Positions 24,301-35,598 of a DNA stretch of 64,000 nucleotides are shown piece after piece. The notes beneath the pieces were generated by a model, which saw only the letters and a list, made by a program, of their open reading frames with translations, searched no databases and was not told the origin of the DNA. Position 1 is the first letter of the stretch. Each line of letters opens with the position of its first letter. Source of the DNA: Ilyonectria destructans (lineage: Eukaryota > Ascomycota > Sordariomycetes > Hypocreales > Nectriaceae). The stretch lies in NCBI GenBank assembly GCA_020740775.1, contig JAHEWK010000005.1, positions 1,240,001 to 1,304,000 of the forward strand, read 5' to 3'. The translations under genes and the position numbers were made by a program.

Positions 24301-26898
24301 CGGGTTGACGACGATGGCGACGAGGCTGTGATGATGTCTGGATGAGGCGTTATTATTCTCGTTCGTTTTCAGTAAGTCATAAGCTTGTTGGTTCAACCAA
24401 CAACAAGAATAATGGAAGGAGCGGGTGGAGGGTGGTCTCAGGTCTGGCCGGGCAGTGCTCCCTCTTGGTAAAAAGTTGGCAGGTGCGACAGTCACGAAAG
24501 GAACAGTCAGGAAAAGGAGCCACACCACCAGGGCACACGATGAAGCCACAGAGAACCGACAGGACACGACAATTCATTCGCCGGATGGGTACGGGGAAAT
24601 GATGTGAATCAAGGTGAGCAACAAGGTACATATTTTCAGATGGCAATGCCTGAAATGTCAGAAAAGCGATCTAGATCAATCTACGAACGAGTGATGGAGA
24701 ACCTTGGCCACCGGCCGTAGGACTACTTTCGGTAACCTTCAACCCGACAGGATCAGCTCCACAGACTGCGCCACCGACTTCACCAGCGGCAAAGCCGCAA
24801 CGGTGATGACAAGAAAAAAAGGAAGCTGACACTGCCGAGTCCTTAGCATACCTGAATTGGCCTTGTACGTCTATTTGCCGCCGGATCAATCTTCCGTCAG
24901 CGTAGACTGCTTCACCCCATCCGCCTTCATTCCACGGGAGCCACCTCAACTACCGATCCAATTGCAACCGCGAATATCTTCCCATAGCCACATGGTAAGT
25001 CTTGGCGCATCAGTACCCAAGTAGAGGAGTTTCGGGGCGCCCACAGCCTGAGTCTTCACGGCGAGGTTACAGTGGTTATCCTCCCTAGGGCCAGTGGTCT
25101 CTGGAGCAGACCGGGCTCTTTCGCCCCCAAGTCACGAGGCAATACCGCAAAGCCGCCGAAGCCACTACAGCTAAGGGACTCTTTTTTCAAGTCTCCAAGA
25201 CATCAGTGACTTCTCCATGATGCAGGTGGGTGCTCACGCTTCCGTTACACTAAACGCTCTGAAAGGGATGGCGAGGAACCCTCCCTCAAATTCAGCTTCA
25301 TGTCATATAACCATCCGATTCATTACGTAGATTTAGATGACTCAAGCCAGTTAGTCGATAATTCTTCAGGTTGACTATCATAGGCCCTATAATTTCGGGG
25401 TATGCAGAAGGTCCAGGCGGCGGATTGTCGTCCGGGCGGTTCGATTATACGTTTAGTGGCATGTTTCAGGGCGGTTTCTGGTCGGCGTTTCAGTAGACCC
25501 CGGCCAGGACCAACAGCCAAAGCCAACACCGCAGTCAGATGAAAGAAATCAAGTACATGTTGCAAAGCGCATGTCTTTTCTGACTGGAGGGAATCTGTCT
25601 CCAAGTAGGTAGTTCTCTCCAGTTCATGACGGTAATACGCCTCTCTCTCCCTCTTCGATGCGGCTGTCGACGTTGGTCGGTCATATAGAACCCCGCCTGC
25701 TGACCAGAAGGCGTCCCTTATTTGTCCTTATTATGCTGCCTGTAATTTGGCCCCACGGCCTGCGCATCCTATCAGGACTCGGTGGTAATTAAGGCATGAT
25801 ACCGTGCTTCATGGCTGGCACAGTCGGCGCAAGCGCGTGCAACCACTTACCCCACCTGTCTGTCCACCTGCCTCTCTCCTTCCCCCACTTGGCTTCACCT
25901 CACTCGACTCTCCGACCTGATTCATCCCGCCACTACTCCCTCGCCGTTGCACCTCGACTCGGTCTTCTTCGCTTGCCAAGTTTCTCTCCATCCGCACCTA
26001 GCACCTGCATGCTTATCTCACCTGCCTAGAATTCCCATCCACGTCATCGGACGATAACCTCTCTCATCTCTTTCGCCGTCCCTGGACCGAGGAAGTGGGC
26101 GGCTTGAAACCCATCCATAATTCCGAACCACTGCTGCCTGTATTATACCTGCCTGCCTGTCTTACATATCATACCTCAAACGTTCACATTCATCTACGCC
26201 CGTCTCTATCACACATCATCAAACAACCATCACTTCCGCCAAACAAAGGAAGCCCGTGCCGCCGACACCTCGAGGCTCCAGTGTACTCGTATTGATCATT
26301 CGTTATCCTGGCATATTCCCGGCTCAGATCATCTCTCGATCTTCGCCCGCCCAGTTCCCGCTCATCGGCTCCACTGACCTCTTCGCCTGGCCGCGTCTTC
26401 CGCCCATATTTGGTCGCGACCGCATCGACTAATACGCTCGGCCACATATCGCGACCTCTCTCTCCTCCCGTTCCTGCTCGCTGCTCACGCGCCGCCCGTT
26501 TCCCCATCATCTCGTGTCTTGCCGCCGCCGCATCTGCCGGTTTCGAAACAACACCCCTCGTCTATTTCGACCCTCTGGACTTGGGCTGCCTCTCAAGTTC
26601 CCACTGATAGCCATCGATCCTGGGGCCTCCCGAAGCTGCCGGCACGTCATCGGCCAACCATCGCCGCCGTTGTTCTCGGTCTCACTGCCGAACCGGACCT
26701 GTTACGGGGTCCGTGACGTCTGCCGCCGCCCGCAACCCGCCGCCTTGTGCCGTCACACTCCCACCCGGATGAGGATTTCCTTGCATTGTTCCTCATACCC
26801 TCCAAGACGGAAGTCGCTGGCCTTGTCCCACTACCTCATCGCTAGGTACCCCCTTCGGTTTCCTCCGTCACCTGCAGCGCCTGGGCTCTAGATCTGTC

Positions 26899-27935
26899 AT
26901 GGAGCCTGCCGCCACCCGGACTGACCAGCTCATCTCGCAGACGCACAGTCTGCCTCTCTCATCACATTGCCTAGATAGCCCCGGTAGGTAGTGTTGGCCC
27001 GGCCCCGGTTACGAGTGCCTTCAGCCCTGCGACTGATGCGGCCGCTGATGCCCAACCCGCAGTCTTCTCGATCGCCCCCATCCTCTCGCAAGAGGCTGAC
27101 CTCCCAACCCCCTCGGCTGCTGACGCTGTCCTTGCCCATCACCCCATAGCCTGGCATGATGGCCATTGGCACGGCCTCTACGGGGTCCCGTCCAGCCCAC
27201 TCCATCTCGAGCACTTGCCAAACGAGCTTCTCTTCCACATCCTGGGCTTCCTAGATGTGGGCGATCTCCTCGCAGCATCGAGGGTAGGTCTTTCTTCCAG
27301 GCTCAGTTACAAGCCCTTTGTCATTTTCTCCTTGCAAATGGTCCCTCGGCTTAACTTGACGCGGATAGACGCAGCGTTTTCTCCTCAGAACCCCTAGGAC
27401 ATGACTGACAAAGATGTAGACAAGTCACTTGCTTCGTAGCCTCTCGCGAACTCCCATTCTACATCACTACCGTCTTCGGCGTACCCGTTGCGTTCTCCCG
27501 CCTCTGCTTTGGTCCTCCTCGCGTCCATCATTGGCCGATCTCATCTCCCGCTCCATCTTCTTGACGCACACATCCGTTGTTTCGCGACGACTAGCCCGTT
27601 CCCTTGTATCTATCCGACTCTCTCGCCGGCTTGCAACCCGGCCTTCGCCGGCATGTTTGGTAGAACGCTGTGTGCTTCCGAAAGAATGCGTGCCTGGCTT
27701 AAGCAACGTCCACATTGCGCCAGGGCTAGTGGCTAAGAAGATAGCCATTGAGAAGGAGAAGGTCAAGGATGGATTGCGGCAGTGGATTGCGTCCAAGTGG
27801 AAGGGCAAGGTAAGGGAGCGCGAGGAAGGCGTTAGACGCTGGGAAGAGAGTTGCGGTATCGGACGTGTGTGGAGGCTACGCAAGTTTTGGGAGCGTGTTG
27901 GTCGAGGGGAAGCGTCGACAGCTGCTGTTTGGTAA
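26899..27935 (+). CDS. F-box protein
   Basis: Three exons: 26899-26983, 27063-27283 and 27420-27935, for 273 residues. Introns run GTAGGT...CCGCAG and GTAGGT...GATGTAG, and the frame is kept across both. The F-box lies at about residues 77-102: LPNELLFHILGFLDVGDLLAASR, followed by TSHLLRSLSRTPILH, a linker typical of fungal F-box proteins. The rest is Arg/Leu-rich (RRLARSLVSIRLSRR), with a conserved-looking VAPGLVAKK and a basic C-terminal helix. F-box proteins recruit substrates to the SCF ubiquitin ligase through Skp1. No WD or LRR substrate domain is visible, so the target is unknown. The plus-strand sequence before the ATG is pyrimidine-rich and is probably a long leader. Confidence 0.8.
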
Positions 27936-28337
27936 GTTTGTGTCATGATGGTGATGATGGTGACGATGGTGATGGCAGTGATAGTGTTCGCTATACATGA
28001 CCACGAATGTGAGCGCAAGTGGTTTGATCTAGTGCTTAGATCGCCGGTTGGAGGGTTGGTTTGTCTTGTCTTGTCCTATTTCTGACCTTGTTTAACTGTC
28101 GTACCTCGTCCTTTTCCTCACTTCTCAGCCCTGGCGGCTTGGTAGGCATGGATACCAATGAAGGGCCCATGGGGATGTAGTTCCTGGGGAGCCCCTAAAG
28201 AGGGTAGGCTAAACAGTCAAAGCCGGTGTTTTGTATGATACATTATGTAGGTTGTGTGTTGTTTGTACATGAGGAGGTGCCATCTGTGGGCTCTCTCTCT
28301 CGCTCGCTCTCGCAAAGGCATTTTCCCGGGGATCTGC
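27936..28337. other. Convergent 3' intergenic region
   Basis: Separates the F-box gene and the ZNF830-like gene, whose 3' ends face each other. It contains GATGGTGATGATGGTGAC simple repeats at about 27945-27980; otherwise nothing is seen. Confidence 0.6.
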
Positions 28338-29384
28338 CTAGTTGGTCCGGAACCTGAATCCGTCCCAATCGTCATCGTCCTCCTCATCGTCCTCGTCCTC
28401 GTCTTCCTCCTCCTCCATGGGGGTTTCCAGGTTCTCTTTACCCATGTTTGTGGGTTTCGCGGGCGCTGCTTCCTGGCCGAAGCTCTCACCTCGTTTCCGC
28501 AAGGCTTCCCGCTTTTCCTTGAGCCGCCGCACGCGGGCCTCCAGCTCTTCCATCTCTTCAAACTCCTCCTCCAGCGCCCTGGTGGCCTCCTCCTTTTCGT
28601 CCTCGAGGTCCACATCAGCCTGCTCCCTCCGTTTTCTAGCTTCCTCTTCTTCAGCCTCAGCAGCTGCAGCGGTCTCTTCTGCGGTCATGGCGGGAGCTGA
28701 GATGACGGCATCCGCATCGTAGGGGATTGACGTTGCGGCAATGTCGGCCTCAAAGGCAGCCCACTCCGACTCGTCGACTTGCTGTGCTGTCGAACCTGGT
28801 CGGCCATCGGTGGCCAGAGTGCTGGCTCGCCGTGTGGGAAGAGAGGCGGTGGTGGGTTGCGATGCTAGGGAGTTGCTGGGCTGGCCTCCAGGTGTGGAAG
28901 CGGAGGGTCCGTCACGATGCGCGGGTGTGGCCGGCCGTGAAGGGATCTGCATCTCAATGCCCTGGGACGGTGTGGTAGAAGCCCTCCTCGTCAACCGGGG
29001 TGGGGTCAGGGTCTGGTCTTTGTCCCCGTCCACCTCGTGCCCGTGCAAGGCCATGTCTGGCTTGCTCCGTTTCCGCCTCATAGAGTCGTCCATGTCCACG
29101 TCGCCGCTTCCATTCCCACTATCCTCATCGTCATCATCGTGTTTCCGCTTCTGGGCCGTCTTCTGAGCATCACTGGCGCCGTTGGCCTGGGCCGCAGCTC
29201 GAAGCTGGAGGAGACGGGCCTTGTGGGAGTCGCTCTGGACATGGCCGTCCCAGAGGGACTCGGTCTTGATGTGGTCGTGGCATAGGGTACAGAGAAGCTT
29301 GCCAGCCTCGGAGTAGGCGGCGTGAGGGTGTTCAATACGGCGAGCAGCGCGCTGCTGGCGCAGGAGAGATCGGACGTCGGCCAT
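28338..29384 (-). CDS. ZNF830/CCDC16-like C2H2 zinc-finger splicing protein
   Basis: A single exon of 348 residues from the ATG at 29384, chosen because MADVRSLLRQQRAARRI is the family N-terminus. The frame extends 26 codons further upstream, but those residues are low-complexity. A C2H2 finger sits at Cys32, Cys35, His48 and His54 (LCTLCHDHIK...WDGHVQSDSHK), the matrin/U1-like type found in spliceosomal proteins. A conserved SEWAAFEADIA motif follows a disordered Ser/Thr/Pro-rich middle. A long charged coiled coil then runs from EEEARKRREQ to EKREALRKR, and the tail is strongly acidic (DEDDEEDDDDW). Human ZNF830 is a spliceosome-associated protein, so a nuclear role in pre-mRNA splicing is the likely function. 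It is divergent from the Med7 gene. Confidence 0.8.
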   Translation of the reverse strand: MADVRSLLRQQRAARRIEHPHAAYSEAGKLLCTLCHDHIKTESLWDGHVQSDSHKARLLQLRAAAQANGASDAQKTAQKRKHDDDDEDSGNGSGDVDMDDSMRRKRSKPDMALHGHEVDGDKDQTLTPPRLTRRASTTPSQGIEMQIPSRPATPAHRDGPSASTPGGQPSNSLASQPTTASLPTRRASTLATDGRPGSTAQQVDESEWAAFEADIAATSIPYDADAVISAPAMTAEETAAAAEAEEEEARKRREQADVDLEDEKEEATRALEEEFEEMEELEARVRRLKEKREALRKRGESFGQEAAPAKPTNMGKENLETPMEEEEDEDEDDEEDDDDWDGFRFRTN

Positions 29385-30159
29385 GGCGAGAGACGAGGAA
29401 GACGGAGGGGAGGAGGGAAGGCGAAGGACGGGGAGGCGGAGGGACGGCCCGTTGGCTACCAATTGACGGCAGCAAAAGGAGGACGATGGTTTGCAGATGG
29501 TGGACTCCCTTTGGCATATATGAGAAGAAGAAGAAGAAGAAAAAAGAAGAAGAATGGAAGAAGAGGAGGAGGAGGAGGAGAGACAGAGGCGCGAACAGGA
29601 AAGGCGGCGTTGTTAGTGAGAGGCTCTCTCTCACATGGGCAGAAAGTATGAGCCGCCTCCGATAATTAGCCGGCGCAGAGCACCCAGCAACCTAAACTGG
29701 ACCTTGAAAGAGATGCCGTACCATCATCAGCTTAAGTTGGGACGCAGAACTTCTCTGGGCAACCTAAAATTCAAAGAAACAATAATCCCCGTCGGAAACC
29801 CAGGAGAAATTGTCGAAAGCTGTGACTTTCATCTTTTGGGCGTTTCTTCTTGTCTCTCCTGGCGTGGATCCCCAGCGCAAACGGGCGAGCGAGCCGAGCC
29901 ATTCCACTGGGTCTCAGTTCAACACTACCCACTCTCTCTCCATCCACACTACTGCTAAAGGACCGCTACGCTACGGGGCTGCGGGTCTTCCTTGCGACGG
30001 CATTCCATCTCGTCTCGGCGGGCCTCTGCTATCCGGTCTCTGTCTTGTCTTGTCTTGCCTTGATTCTCGTGGGATCGATTTCTCTCCCTGTCCTCCACAC
30101 CTCAACCCTCGCACTCGCACTTCCCTCCCATGAGGTGACATCATCTCAACGCCTGAAAG
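29385..30159. promoter_or_regulatory. Shared divergent promoter region, ZNF830-like and Med7
   Basis: 775 bp between two start codons pointing apart. It contains an AGAAGAAGAAGA purine run (29520-29585) and no coding frame of note. Both genes serve RNA polymerase II expression. Confidence 0.6.
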
Positions 30160-30974
30160 ATGGCCGACCAGCCGGAGTCCAACACGCTCGCCTCGACCTT
30201 CCCCAACCCGCCGACCTTTTGGAAGGACTTCACCCCAGACAAGCTCGCTCGCATCGAAGAGCTCAAGGCGGCCCACGCTCAGCACAATGGCGGAGACCCG
30301 TTGACAACGCGCATCCCAGACCTGCCCGAGGAGCTGCTCAATCTCCAGCCGCCCCTCGAGCCGGCCGATGGGCGCTGGAGGGTCTTTGGTGACCAGTACA
30401 TGGTATGATGCGACCGGACTGCTCCTTGAGCGAGGGTTCATGTACCGTGGCGCAATTCGCTGACTTTCCTTTGCTGCAGCTCGATGACAAGCTCCCGACG
30501 CTGGAGGAACAGGGCATCGCCAACCTCCCTTCAGCAGCCCCGACCGAATCCAAAGACGTACCGCACTTCTTCGATCGCGCCCTTGAGCTCAAGCGCCTCG
30601 CCAAGTCTCTCCTCCTCAATTTCCTCGAACTCTCCGGCACCCTCTCTCGAAACCCGTCACACGCCGAAGCAAAGGTCCAGGACCTACGCACCCTCTTCAT
30701 CAACTTCCACCACATCCTCAACGAGTATCGCCCGCACCAGGCCCGCGAGTCAGCCATCGCCATGATGCAAGAACATCTCGATCGGACTCGCACCGAGACC
30801 ATGGCCATCCGGACCCAGGTGGATAAGGCCAGGCGTGTTCTGGATGGACTGGGTAGCCTGAGCATCCCAGAGGTGCCCAAGCCGCTTGGCGAGACGGGTG
30901 ACGAGGACTGGGAGGTGGTGGCCTTGGAGAGAGAATCAGACGCCTGGGCTGTGACGGATGCTCTTTTCACCTAA
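30160..30974 (+). CDS. MED7: Mediator complex subunit 7
   Basis: Two exons, 30160-30402 and 30480-30974, for 245 residues; the intron runs GTATGA to CTGCAG in phase 0. The N-terminal third has the Med7 hallmark FPNPPTFWKDFTPDKLARIEEL, then a Pro-rich stretch (NLQPPLEPADGRWRVFGDQY). The C-terminal half is two long helices (ALELKRLAKSLLLNFLELSG and KVQDLRTLFINFHHILNEYRPHQARE) that pair with Med21 in the Mediator middle module. The RPHQARE motif and length fit the family closely. It acts in the nucleus, bridging activators and RNA polymerase II. No unusual features. Confidence 0.95.
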
Positions 30975-31604
30975 GGCATGGTTGAATCACCAAAAACAGC
31001 GACTTCAACAGCACATTAACGATACCATTGAGTGGCCGTACGATTTCTCATGACTGCGGGCCGACGGCTGTTGCACTCGAGATTCCTTCAACGGGGGCCT
31101 TACTCTCGATCCACAACGTGCACGAGAATACTGCACCACTACTAGACCAATAGCTGGTGAGGGGCATTCCACCACGCAGAAGACATGCGGGGTGAAACCT
31201 CGTCACCAAGATAGCATTGCGACGATATCATGGATACCATCCCTCCCAGATACCTTTTAACAGGTACTTCATTTGGGAGTTCTCAACATATGGCCTGTCT
31301 ACGAATTATTACGCGCCTATTCAAGGGAGTCCAAGATGTAAGGCGAGGCAGCATATAGCAGCCATGCCCAGCTTTCAAAGCAATGTCACGTTGGAATTGG
31401 AACTGCGGGCCCCCTGCCGAGACATGAAGCAGAGAGAAAACATATAGATGGCGTGAAGAACTCAATATACTGCAACGCCCATGACACGTCCAATTCCGTT
31501 ATCCGTCCAGCTGCTACGCTCAAGCGCTCCCGTGATGTCATATAACTCCAGTCTCTCCCAAGCACTCACTCAGATCCATCATCTTATGACCTTGCCATCT
31601 CTTC
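30975..31604. other. Intergenic, no gene seen
   Basis: 3' flanks of Med7 and of the small minus-strand Cys-rich gene. Nothing recognised. Confidence 0.55.
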
Positions 31605-31775
31605 TTACAGAATGGTGCAGGGGATGCAGCAGCACTCGTAGTCGCCGCACTCAATGCAGCGGGTCCTGCCCCCAGTGGCCTCGGCAGGCTTGACGATGCT
31701 CTCGGCGATGGAGGTGGCGGCGCTGCCGGGGCCGTTGCGGTTGACGAGAGACGAGTGGGAAGATCCGCAAGCCAT
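31605..31775 (-). CDS. 56-residue Cys-rich protein ending in a CaaX-like box
   Basis: The ATG at 31775 opens a 57-codon frame to the TAA at 31605-31607. It starts MACGSSHSSLV, passes a Gly/Ser/Ala stretch and IAESIVKPAE, and ends with a dense Cys cluster: RCIECGDYECCCIPCTIL. Seven Cys occur in 56 residues, six of them in the last 17. The last four residues, CTIL, fit a CaaX box, and Leu at the end favours geranylgeranylation. Alternatively the cluster binds metal or is palmitoylated. I believe similar short proteins occur in related fungi but cannot name a family. A GTAAGA overlaps the stop codon, so an intron removing it is conceivable. Codon choice (GCC, ATC, CTC) is like that of neighbouring genes. 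Confidence 0.65.
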   Translation of the reverse strand: MACGSSHSSLVNRNGPGSAATSIAESIVKPAEATGGRTRCIECGDYECCCIPCTIL

Positions 31776-32851
31776 TGTTGGTGAAGGGATTGGGAGGTTA
31801 TCTGGAATCTTGGGTCAGTAAGGCTGAACCAGGTCCACTGTAATTACGGGTTGGTCGAGCGGTGTAGCACAAGCAGGGAGCAAGGATGGAGGGACGGCGA
31901 CCACCGTGTGTCGGTCGATTGATTGTAGACTTACAAAGCAAGAGGTCTTCGGGCGAAAGAAAGGATGGTATTTCCAAGTGATTGATGATGAATTGAGCAA
32001 AGATGTAGACGGCAAGTTGGAAACTACAGGCAGATAATAAAGGCCAGCCAAAGTTGCGCTTTGGGCTCGCGTCCTGGTTTCGTTGCGTCACCAATGTGGG
32101 GGGGGTCCGTTCCGCTTCATTTTATGCCCCGTGTGGCACAGCAGCAGCCGAACAGCAGCCAAGGCCCCCTAAGCCTCACTGTTGACGACGGGAGGGTCCA
32201 GACCGCCTAAAAATCGCGGGGCTGAATGGGCGACGACCTATCCGTATTATGGTCGACGACGTATTATGGGGAGGGGTCGGCGACTCCGTTGGTGGCTGGT
32301 TGGTCGACGCATGAGATTCCGGGGTGTAGGTGTCATGGTTAGTTAATGTTGACGTTGCATCGTCGGCGGGATCAGGGAAAATCAATTTATAAATTTAGCC
32401 TCATTCAATCTCCTGGAATAGACAATCCATAACAGTTAAAGTTACGCAAGGAAAAACAAAAAGTATACGCAATGGGCCCTGTTGTTCTCAAACGGCATGT
32501 GAGCCATAGCCATAAACAGAGAGTTGCAGTTGTAGCTTGAGCTACCAGGTCCCCATTATCGTGACTGAAACCAGTTGACAAGCTTAGATACATGTATGTG
32601 TAGCTTTACCAGAGCCACCAAAAGAATAGATATTGCCTCCAGCCGTCAGCAGCAGATGAACTTGATATTCCACCCGCCCCATCATTCCTAGTTTTGCCCA
32701 GGTCGTCATAATAAATCCAATCACGCCCATTTGTCAACATGACAACAACGGGGTTCCATAGCAAGTTGAAAGCACCGAAATACTCCTCCTCCGCCTCTTT
32801 CTCTTCCGCCTTAGTTTCTCTCCCTTGGCTCCATCAAAGCAGCCAACTTCA
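31776..32851. other. Intergenic, no gene seen
   Basis: About 1.1 kb between the small Cys-rich gene and the 3' end of the Bye1-like gene. It is moderately AT-rich around 32330-32470 and has no supported frame. Confidence 0.5.
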
Positions 32852-35598
32852 TCAGTGTGCATGGCCCACTTCCGCCGCCTTTTTCTCCGCGCTCTCCTTC
32901 TCCAGGAGCACTCCCAGGTGCTGCAGATCCTCCCTCGCTCGTGGCTCCCGGTCAAAGATGCCCTTAATCACCTCCCACTCCCTGCGTGACATTTGGAACG
33001 CTTGCGGGAGGAGGAACTGCACTGTCGGTACGCTAATCATCGGGCCGAGTACCTCCTGCGCCATGGCGTGTCCGGCTTGCTGTGCTTGATACTTCTGTGC
33101 CTCTGACATTTGCCCCGGCGCCACGCTCGGCACCGGGGGTGCTGGTGCTGGTGCTGCTTGTGCCGGGACTTGGGGTCGAGTGTGGGGAGGCTGCGGGATA
33201 GGCACCGGTGTCGTCGACTGCAGATGGCCGTGGAACGGCGGTTGTGGTGGTGGGAACGCCCCCTGAGGCGCCTGGGGCGTTGCCGGCGAGAAGGATGGCC
33301 CCGATACCGATGCCGTCGAGTTGCTGCGCTGCCCGTGCCCCGTCGGTGTTGGCGTTCCCGGGCTGCTCGCCTCCGGCTGTGTCGTCGTGTCCTTGATCTG
33401 TTTTAAATTCTCTGGGTCGTTGCGGTAGACAAAGACGGCCAGCAGCATCGGCTCGGTCCGGACCTTGGGGATCTTGTTATCCACCAGGTTCAGCATAAAC
33501 TCGGGATAGTTATCCTCTCCAGCTGGGACCGGCACGAGATATGTGTCCCGCACATTGCCCACTACTTTGTCACCCACCACTCCATACCGCTTCTTACTAA
33601 CAAAGTAGTCGATGAGGGCGTTGAACTCAGTGTGTGCCGCAGGTGCCACGGGGGTTAGGTTGACGACGATGATGTCCGTCAGGCTGCTGTAGCGCAGACT
33701 GCACAGATACTCGATAGCGCTCTGCTGGGTGATACGCCCGGCCACAGTCATGCGCTTCGGGATGAGTTTAGACCACGGGCCAACAGCCGCAAAGTTGGCA
33801 CCCCCAATGTGCTTGGCCGTGGCCGGGAAATTTGCGATGGAGCTCATAGCTAGTGAACCGCGCCAGATCACGTCCGGGTCCTGCGTCTCCTCCGTAGGCG
33901 AGTAAGGTGGTGACTCGTTTTCCTCTTGGAGCATCCGATCGACATCAGCATCCACGCCAGGCCCATTCGCCTGGCCGACGGGGGCCGATGGCCGACGGTT
34001 CTGGGTGCCCGTTGGAGACTTGACACTTGAGAAGACCTTGGTGATGTCAAAATTGGGGTTAGTTGGCGAATGCTGTCCTCCTTCGTGCTGTGCCGGGTGG
34101 GAGGCGAGGTCCACCTGATCTCCCCCTGACGGCTCGTTCTTGACCGTAGCCGATCGGCGCGGTCCCGGGGGCAGAGGCGGAGCATCGTTATTCACAAAAC
34201 CCTCCTCTTCCACCACTTCTTCGCCCTTGTGCGTCCGTCGGACGCGTGGTCCAGTCTCTGAGGTATAGAGGATAGACTGCTTTTCGGCCTTGGCTTTCAT
34301 CTCAGCCGTTTGCTTTTGCATCTCCGACGAGGCAAGCTGCTCCGATGTCATGACGGCCAGGCTCGATGGTGACATAGTCCCTCCAACAAGTGAGTTGCAC
34401 AGCTCTGGGTTATTCTTGAGGTTGAAACTAAGCGTCTTGACCTGTTGACTATATTCCTTTTGTCCTTTGGTCACGGGGTGCGTATCAAAGACAGCGCGCT
34501 CAATCTGGAGAGCGTACGTCTCAGACATAGACTCAATTGAGGTACCTTCATCCAGCTCGAGGTCGCCCTGCTTTTGCATTGTCCCCAGAACGTGGCTGAT
34601 GGATTTGATAAGAGCTTTTGCCGGCCCCATTCGTGTGTTGGGCAGTTCTGTTACTGACTTGGCGAGGTCCGGAGGTGGCGTATAGCTCACGGGCACAGGA
34701 ACCGATTCGTTCTCCGATACGCGTCGAATCTTGGGAGTCTAGAAGGATATTGTGTTAGCACTTCAACATGATTTATCGCTCAAGGGAGTCAACGTACCTT
34801 GCCCTCTGTCTCATGAGACTCTTCGCGGGACTTCCGCTTCCCTGGTTTCGGGGCAGGCTCCTTCTTTTCTTTGCCAGCATCGGGTGCTGGCGATGGCTTG
34901 GGCTTGGTTCCAGCAGACTTCTCAAGCTCTTCCTTGGAGTCGCTGTTCCGCTTCCCTTTGCCTCTCCTGCCGCCCCTCCTCTTCTTCTTCTCTGACTCTT
35001 CCTCGTGGGCCTTGCGCCTGGCCTCCCATGGCTTCTCGCCCTTGGCAATGCCATCGAGAAGCTCTTTGTGGTCTTGCGGACGGCATTGCTCGCACCAGTA
35101 GTGCTCCGGTATCTCATCATCGTAGGAGCTGACGCCGACACAGACATTGTGTTGCCACGCACCACAGGTTTCGCAGGCGATCCATGCCTCGCCCGAGTCC
35201 TCGTCTTGTTCTGTCGCGCCGCAGACGCAGCGGATTATCTCCTCTTCTTGGTCATCCTCCTGCTCTTGTTCCTGTTCTTGCTCTGGCTCTTGTTCTTGTT
35301 CCTGTTCTTGCTCCTGCTCCTGCTCCTGTTCGGTTTCCTGCTCCTTGGCCTTCTTGGTCTTCTTGGTCTGTCGTCGCTTGGGTGCGGCAGCGGGCTCAAG
35401 CTCGTCGAAGGACTTTGTGTGTTGGCCCTTGGTGGCGCGCACGGATCGACGTGGTTCGGCTTCTCCTGAACGGTTTCTGTCAGTGCGAGTTCGATCTGTC
35501 TTGTGGCCATGTTCCTGACTTGCGCGACGGGGCATATCGCTACCCACGAAGGGCGCAGGTTGAGGCAACATCGAGGGCAGTTGTCGCTTACCGGACAT
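32852..35598 (-). CDS. BYE1: Bye1-like transcription factor (PHD, TFIIS central, SPOC)
   Basis: Two exons, 35598-34798 and 34738-32852, for 895 residues. The intron is GTACGT...TTCTAG with a CTAAC branch. A PHD finger lies at about residues 120-165 (IRCVCGATEQ, then WIACETCGAWQHNVC, then HYWCEQC), a reader of methylated H3K4. A basic linker follows. The second exon opens with a TFIIS-central-like domain (ALQIERAVFD, YSQQVKTLSFNLKNNPELCNSLVGG). A SPOC domain begins at VIWRGSLAMSSIANF and runs past MLLAVFVYRNDP. PHD, TFIIS-M and SPOC in this order define Bye1, which binds RNA polymerase II at the start of genes. A Pro/Gln-rich tail and a final helix with a REWEVIKGI motif complete it. The EQ-rich stretch before the PHD is a repeat expansion. 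Confidence 0.88.
35262..35341 (-). repeat. 6-bp repeat coding a Glu-Gln run in the Bye1-like protein
   Basis: Plus-strand CTCCTG/TTCTTG/TTCCTG units recur about a dozen times and encode an EQEQEQ run in front of the PHD finger. Hexamers change length without a frameshift. Confidence 0.85.

Larger units (their letters stand above)
16225..26898. other. 10.7-kb gene-desert, microsatellite-rich
   Basis: No frame here carries a recognisable domain or the exon-intron continuity seen elsewhere. Simple repeats include ATCC/CCAT (17285-17345), CAGCC (18822-18840), GTGCGTGTG and CTTCTG/CTGCTG (19050-19190), CTACTACT (19300-19355), and TATG/TGTG (21290-21390). Frames of 100-200 codons (for example 24025-24567 minus) are GC-driven and low-complexity. 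The pyrimidine-rich 25.8-26.9 kb part probably includes the leader of the F-box gene. Confidence 0.5.

Noticed and set aside
24025..24567. 180-codon minus-strand frame with a hydrophobic start
   Set aside because: It begins like a signal peptide, but the rest is low-complexity and has no Cys pattern or domain; no splice structure supports it.
29385..29462. 26-residue N-terminal extension of the ZNF830-like protein
   Set aside because: Low-complexity Pro/Ser/Leu sequence; MADVRSLLRQ is the family start.
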